From an uncultured Nocardioidaceae bacterium (GTDB lineage Bacteria; Actinomycetota; Actinomycetes; Propionibacteriales; Nocardioidaceae): 48,893 nucleotides of DNA. The DNA lies in assembly GCA_902805845.1 (NCBI GenBank), contig CADCUI010000016.1, positions 1 to 48,893 of the forward strand, written 5' to 3'. This document shows positions 45,730 to 48,893 of this stretch, in pieces (the stretch's first letter is position 1; each line of letters starts with the position of its first letter). A program made the position numbers and the translations under genes. The notes under the pieces were generated by a model. It had not been told where the DNA came from. It did not search any database and saw only the letters and a list, made by a program, of their open reading frames with translations.

Positions 45730-46653
45730 TCAGGTCACAAGACGGAGGCCCACGATCCCGGGCCAGAAGGCGAACATCACGGTTGTCGGCAGAACAAGAA
45801 ACACCACCGGGACCATCATCGCGACCTCCCGACGTGCGCCGGTCTCGATGAGTGCCCGGCGCTGCGCCTCGCGCACGTCGCCGGCCTGGGCGTGGAGGAC
45901 GTCCGCCAAGGGTGTTCCGCGCTCGACCGCGACGGCGACGCCGCCCGCGAACCGGGCGACCACCGGAAGTCCTGTCCGCCGTCCGTAGTCGTCGAAGGCA
46001 GCGGCGACGGGCGTCCCGGTCCGGATGTCGGCGAGGACCCGCCCGAGATCACGGGACAGGGCTCCCCTGCTCCTGTGGACGACCCGCTCGAGCGCCGCGA
46101 CCGGTCCCTCGCCCGCGGCCACGGAGAGCGCCAGCAGCTCGGCCAGAGCCGGAAGCTCCGCCAGCACGCGTTCCTCGTGCGTGCGGACCTGGGTCGTCAG
46201 CCGGTTGTCGCGCAGCAGGACACCCCCCACGCCGGTCAGCGCCGCAAGCACCATCAGGGGTACCGCCCGCTCGGGACTGCGCAGCGAGACGAGCAGCGCG
46301 ACCGCCGCCGCTGCCACCAGGCCAACGCAACCCCAGATCACCTGGCGTACGCGGAACTCGTGCACGGTCAGGTCCAGTCCGGCGCGGTCGATCCGCCGCT
46401 GCACCGACGTCGCTCCGCCGACCAGACGCTCGAGTCGGGCCGCGGCCACCTGCAGCACCGGCCCGAACACGAGCCTGAGGGGGCCAGCCGATTGCTTCGT
46501 GGGTGCCTGATGCAGGCCGGGGATGTCCTGCAGCGGCCGGAGAACCCGCGCCTCGAAGTCACCGCTTCGGAGCGCAAGTATCCGCGCCATCACGAGCCAG
46601 AGCCCGAGACCGCAGACCACTCCGAGCAGCGCACCCGCCAGCGAGCCGGTCAT
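45730..46653 (-). CDS. tadC: Type II secretion F-domain protein TadC
   Basis: 307 residues with membrane helices at about 8-25, 115-150 and 280-305. The cytoplasmic T2SSF domain contains ELPALAELLALSVAAGEGPVAALERV and GTPLADVLHAQAGDVREAQRRALIETGARREVAMM. It forms the inner-membrane platform with TadB. ATG overlaps the TadB stop (ATGA). Confidence 0.92.
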   Translation of the reverse strand: MTGSLAGALLGVVCGLGLWLVMARILALRSGDFEARVLRPLQDIPGLHQAPTKQSAGPLRLVFGPVLQVAAARLERLVGGATSVQRRIDRAGLDLTVHEFRVRQVIWGCVGLVAAAAVALLVSLRSPERAVPLMVLAALTGVGGVLLRDNRLTTQVRTHEERVLAELPALAELLALSVAAGEGPVAALERVVHRSRGALSRDLGRVLADIRTGTPVAAAFDDYGRRTGLPVVARFAGGVAVAVERGTPLADVLHAQAGDVREAQRRALIETGARREVAMMVPVVFLVLPTTVMFAFWPGIVGLRLVT

Positions 46654-47501
46654 GACATCACGCGCTGATCGACCGGCAGACGGCCGATCCGGATCATGAC
46701 CCGGTACGCCACCACGCAGCAGACGGCTCCCAGGGCGAGGACCACCACCCCGGCGGGCGAGGCGTAGCGGATGATCACGTCGCGGCGGAAGCACAGCATC
46801 AGCAGGACCAGCCACGGGGAGGCGACGGCCAACCTGGCGCCGTTGACCGCCCAGCTCTGGCGCGCCTCGAGCTCCGAGCGCGTGCGTGCATCGTCGCGCA
46901 GGTGTCCCGAGAGACTCCTAAGCAGCCGCCCCAGGTCGCCGCCGCCGACCTCTCTTGCGACGCGCAAGCCCTCGACCACCCGGTCTCCGACCGGGTCGGC
47001 CAACCGACCCTTCAGCCGGTCGAGACACTCCTCGAAGCGCCCGGAGACCTGGTACTCGCTGGCGAAGAGCCTGAACGCCTCCCGCAGAGGCTCGGGTCCG
47101 CGTTGGCCGAGGCCGCCGACCGCTTCGGCCAACGACATCCCCGCCCGGACCGCGCTGGCGAGGTTGTCCACGGCGTCAGGCCATACTTCCGCGAGCTCTC
47201 GCTGCCGCCGCCTCGCCCGCCCCGACACCACGGCGAGGGGTGCGTAGCCGGCCAGGAGCGCAAAGGCCAGGGAGACGGGCACGGTGCGGGACAGCATCTG
47301 AACGGCAACGAAGACGAAGCCGAACAGAACCGCGCACACCGCCAGCAGGCTGCGCACCGAGAGCCCCATCAGCCCGGCACGGTCGAGCATCGCGCGCAAT
47401 CGGCCGGGATCGGACCGCGGCTCCCGGTCGATCGGCATCGTGAACCACGACCAGACAAGGAGCAGGCCCAGCCCTACGCCGAGTCCGACCACCACGCCCA
47501 T
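46650..47501 (-). CDS. tadB: Type II secretion F-domain protein TadB
   Basis: 283 residues. N-terminal helix, two helices at about 50-95, the T2SSF core WPDAVDNLASAVRAGMSLAEAVGGLGQRGPEPLREAF with GGGDLGRLLRSLSGHLRDDARTRSELEARQSW, and C-terminal helices. It is the platform partner of TadC and starts one base after the TadA stop. Confidence 0.92.
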   Translation of the reverse strand: MGVVVGLGVGLGLLLVWSWFTMPIDREPRSDPGRLRAMLDRAGLMGLSVRSLLAVCAVLFGFVFVAVQMLSRTVPVSLAFALLAGYAPLAVVSGRARRRQRELAEVWPDAVDNLASAVRAGMSLAEAVGGLGQRGPEPLREAFRLFASEYQVSGRFEECLDRLKGRLADPVGDRVVEGLRVAREVGGGDLGRLLRSLSGHLRDDARTRSELEARQSWAVNGARLAVASPWLVLLMLCFRRDVIIRYASPAGVVVLALGAVCCVVAYRVMIRIGRLPVDQRVMS

Positions 47502-47502
47502 G

Positions 47503-48798
47503 TCATCGGCCGCCGGTCAGAAGCCTGGCGATGTCGATTCCGGCGTGCTCGTAGCGCTCGCGCCGGGGCGGGAGGCCCGGGCCCCGGACGAGCTCGTCAC
47601 CGCGCCGTACGAAGATCTGCTCGATCTCGATGATGTCGCCCTCGGCGCGACCGGGCACGGACACGATCTCGTTGACCCGGCGTACGCCGTGGTGGTCGAT
47701 GCCCAAGTGGATGACCAGGTCGACGGAGGCAGCGACCGTGGGCACCACGAACCGGGCCGAGATGTTCTCGCCGGCCAACAGGGGAAGCGTGCACATCTTG
47801 ACCAAGGTCTCGCGGGCACTGTTGGCGTGCAGGCTCGCCATGCCAGGCAAGCCGGCGTTCAGAGCCAGCAGCAGGTCGAGGCACTCCTCGGCGCGGACCT
47901 CACCCACGATGATCCGCGAGGGCCGCATCCGGAGGCTCTCCTTCACCAAGTCCCGCAGCCGCACCTCGCCGGTGCCCTCGAGCCCACGCTGACGGGTCTG
48001 CATCGCCACCCAGTCCGGGTGCCGGAAGTCGAGCTCGAACACTTCCTCGGCGCTGATGACTCGCTGGCCGCCCGGGATGGCAGCCGCGAGCGCGTTGAGC
48101 ATCGTCGTCTTGCCGGCTTGCGTGCCGCCCGAGACAAGGATGTTCAGTCCGGCGACGACCGAGGCGCGCAAGAACTGTGCCGCGCCGACGCTCATGCTGC
48201 CGAGGTTGACGAGGTCGTCGAGCTGGCCGGCCTTGATGACGAACTTGCGGATGTTGACCGCGCTGTACCCGCGGGAGATGCCCTCCAGCACCACGTGGAG
48301 CCGGTGTCCGCCCGGCAGCAAGGCGTCGACGAACGGCTGGCTGAGGTCCACCCGGCGGCCGCTCGACTTGAGCATCCGCTCCACAAGCTCGGCCACCTGC
48401 GCGCGGGTGAGCACCACCGGCGTCAGCTCGTGCCGACCGTTGCGGGCGATGAACACGCGGGCCGGGTCGTTGACCCACACCTCCTCGATCTCGGGGTCGT
48501 CGAGGAAGGGCTGCAGCGGTCCGAAGCCCGCCACGTTGGCCACCAGCGTCTCGACCAGGTGCTCCGGGTCGCCGGTCGGGAGCACCGCGCCGGTGAGGCT
48601 CCGCTGATCGTGGTCGTGCACCACCCGCTCGGCGATCCGCCGTACGACGGCCGACTCGCGCTGCGGGTCGACGCCGTCGCGGCGCACCTGCGCCCGCAGG
48701 GCAGCATCGAGCGAGGCGAGGATGTCCTCGTCTCGTGAGAGATGCGTCAGCCCCATGGCGTCCCCGTGCCCCTGCAGCCAGGTCCAGGCTGCCTTCAC
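47503..48798 (-). CDS. tadA: Tad pilus assembly ATPase TadA (CpaF)
   Basis: 431 residues. The secretion ATPase core shows NPxxx-like EEVWVNDPARVFI, Walker A GGTQAGKT (224-231), RVISAEEVFELDF, the Asp box, Walker B RIIVGEVRAEECLDLLLALNAG and the HANSARE motif. It powers Flp pilus assembly. GTG 48798 and ATG 48756 are both possible starts; the first is taken because it lies nearer the upstream gene end. Confidence 0.93.
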   Translation of the reverse strand: MKAAWTWLQGHGDAMGLTHLSRDEDILASLDAALRAQVRRDGVDPQRESAVVRRIAERVVHDHDQRSLTGAVLPTGDPEHLVETLVANVAGFGPLQPFLDDPEIEEVWVNDPARVFIARNGRHELTPVVLTRAQVAELVERMLKSSGRRVDLSQPFVDALLPGGHRLHVVLEGISRGYSAVNIRKFVIKAGQLDDLVNLGSMSVGAAQFLRASVVAGLNILVSGGTQAGKTTMLNALAAAIPGGQRVISAEEVFELDFRHPDWVAMQTRQRGLEGTGEVRLRDLVKESLRMRPSRIIVGEVRAEECLDLLLALNAGLPGMASLHANSARETLVKMCTLPLLAGENISARFVVPTVAASVDLVIHLGIDHHGVRRVNEIVSVPGRAEGDIIEIEQIFVRRGDELVRGPGLPPRRERYEHAGIDIARLLTGGR

Positions 48799-48837
48799 GA
48801 CAGTCTTGCGACTTTTACCTTCTTTCTCACCTGCGGA

Positions 48838-48893
48838 TCAGGCGGCCTGTGGACAACTCGGGACGTTGAAGGCGGCCACCAGCGAGTGGAACT
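48838..48893 (-). CDS. Probable C-terminal end of the preceding Tad gene
   Basis: A minus-strand frame enters from the window edge and encodes FHSLVAAFNVPSCPQAA before TGA at 48840-48838, 39 bases before the TadA start. In other Tad loci the gene before TadA is the CpaE/TadZ ATPase; too little is visible to confirm that. Confidence 0.4.
   Translation of the reverse strand, partial: FHSLVAAFNVPSCPQAA

Overview
The window is a chromosomal segment of a very GC-rich actinobacterium. Codon third positions are almost all G or C, many genes start with GTG, and there are numerous TANNNT -10 boxes six to eight bases before start codons (leaderless transcripts). The gene content (FtsEX with an M23 hydrolase next to smpB and ssrA, DUF3039, a mycothiol-type isomerase fold, an actinobacterial ydaO leader, a DUF222/13E12 HNH protein, a Tad locus) fits a Nocardioides-like member of the Propionibacteriales; the genus is an inference. 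No insertion sequence, CRISPR array, rRNA or ordinary tRNA was found.

Layout. 1-4334: the end of a SpoIIE-type phosphatase, a 1106-residue secreted Ig-like/OmpA protein and a DUF1697 protein. 4420-5908: an acetyltransferase and an APH-type kinase. 5905-10265: a tyrosine-catabolism block with a homogentisate-dioxygenase-like cupin protein, a divergent uncharacterised protein, a solute-binding lipoprotein and 4-hydroxyphenylpyruvate dioxygenase. 10452-17406 (all minus strand): SDR, c-di-AMP riboswitch plus NlpC/P60 hydrolase, DUF3048 lipoprotein, malic enzyme overlapping YqgE, DUF3039 and an SF2 helicase. 17504-22223: PAP2 phosphatase, HIT protein, J-domain protein, a 37-residue membrane peptide, and a two-gene unit of a small membrane protein and an RCK potassium channel. 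22439-29562: class III cyclase/ATPase regulator coupled to an MDMPI-like enzyme, an HNH protein divergent from a pentapeptide/DinB fusion with a degenerate LexA-like box between them, a VOC protein and a SnoaL protein. 29985-37025: ssrA, smpB, M23 hydrolase, ftsX, ftsE and prfB (trans-translation, divisome-linked cell wall hydrolysis, termination), interrupted between prfB and ftsE by a lipoprotein gene and an alcohol dehydrogenase gene. 37066-41595: YihY membrane protein, CapA-like lipoprotein, and a hydrolase-TetR-M15 peptidase operon with a promoter/operator readable base by base. 41633-42969: a gene-poor stretch with one small lipoprotein gene and a LuxR relic. 42970-44177: an F420-reductase-like dehydrogenase and an OsmC protein. 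44226-48893: a Tad pilus operon (TadA, TadB, TadC, a pilin-like peptide, two TadE-like proteins and a TadG-like protein), with the probable end of the preceding gene at the window edge.

The strongest leads for something undescribed are: the conserved-looking protein divergent from the homogentisate dioxygenase; the small membrane protein paired with an RCK channel; the 14-codon upstream reading frame overlapping the start of the 37-residue membrane peptide; the palindromic operator laid over a consensus promoter in the TetR operon; and the 58-residue lipoprotein in the gene desert.
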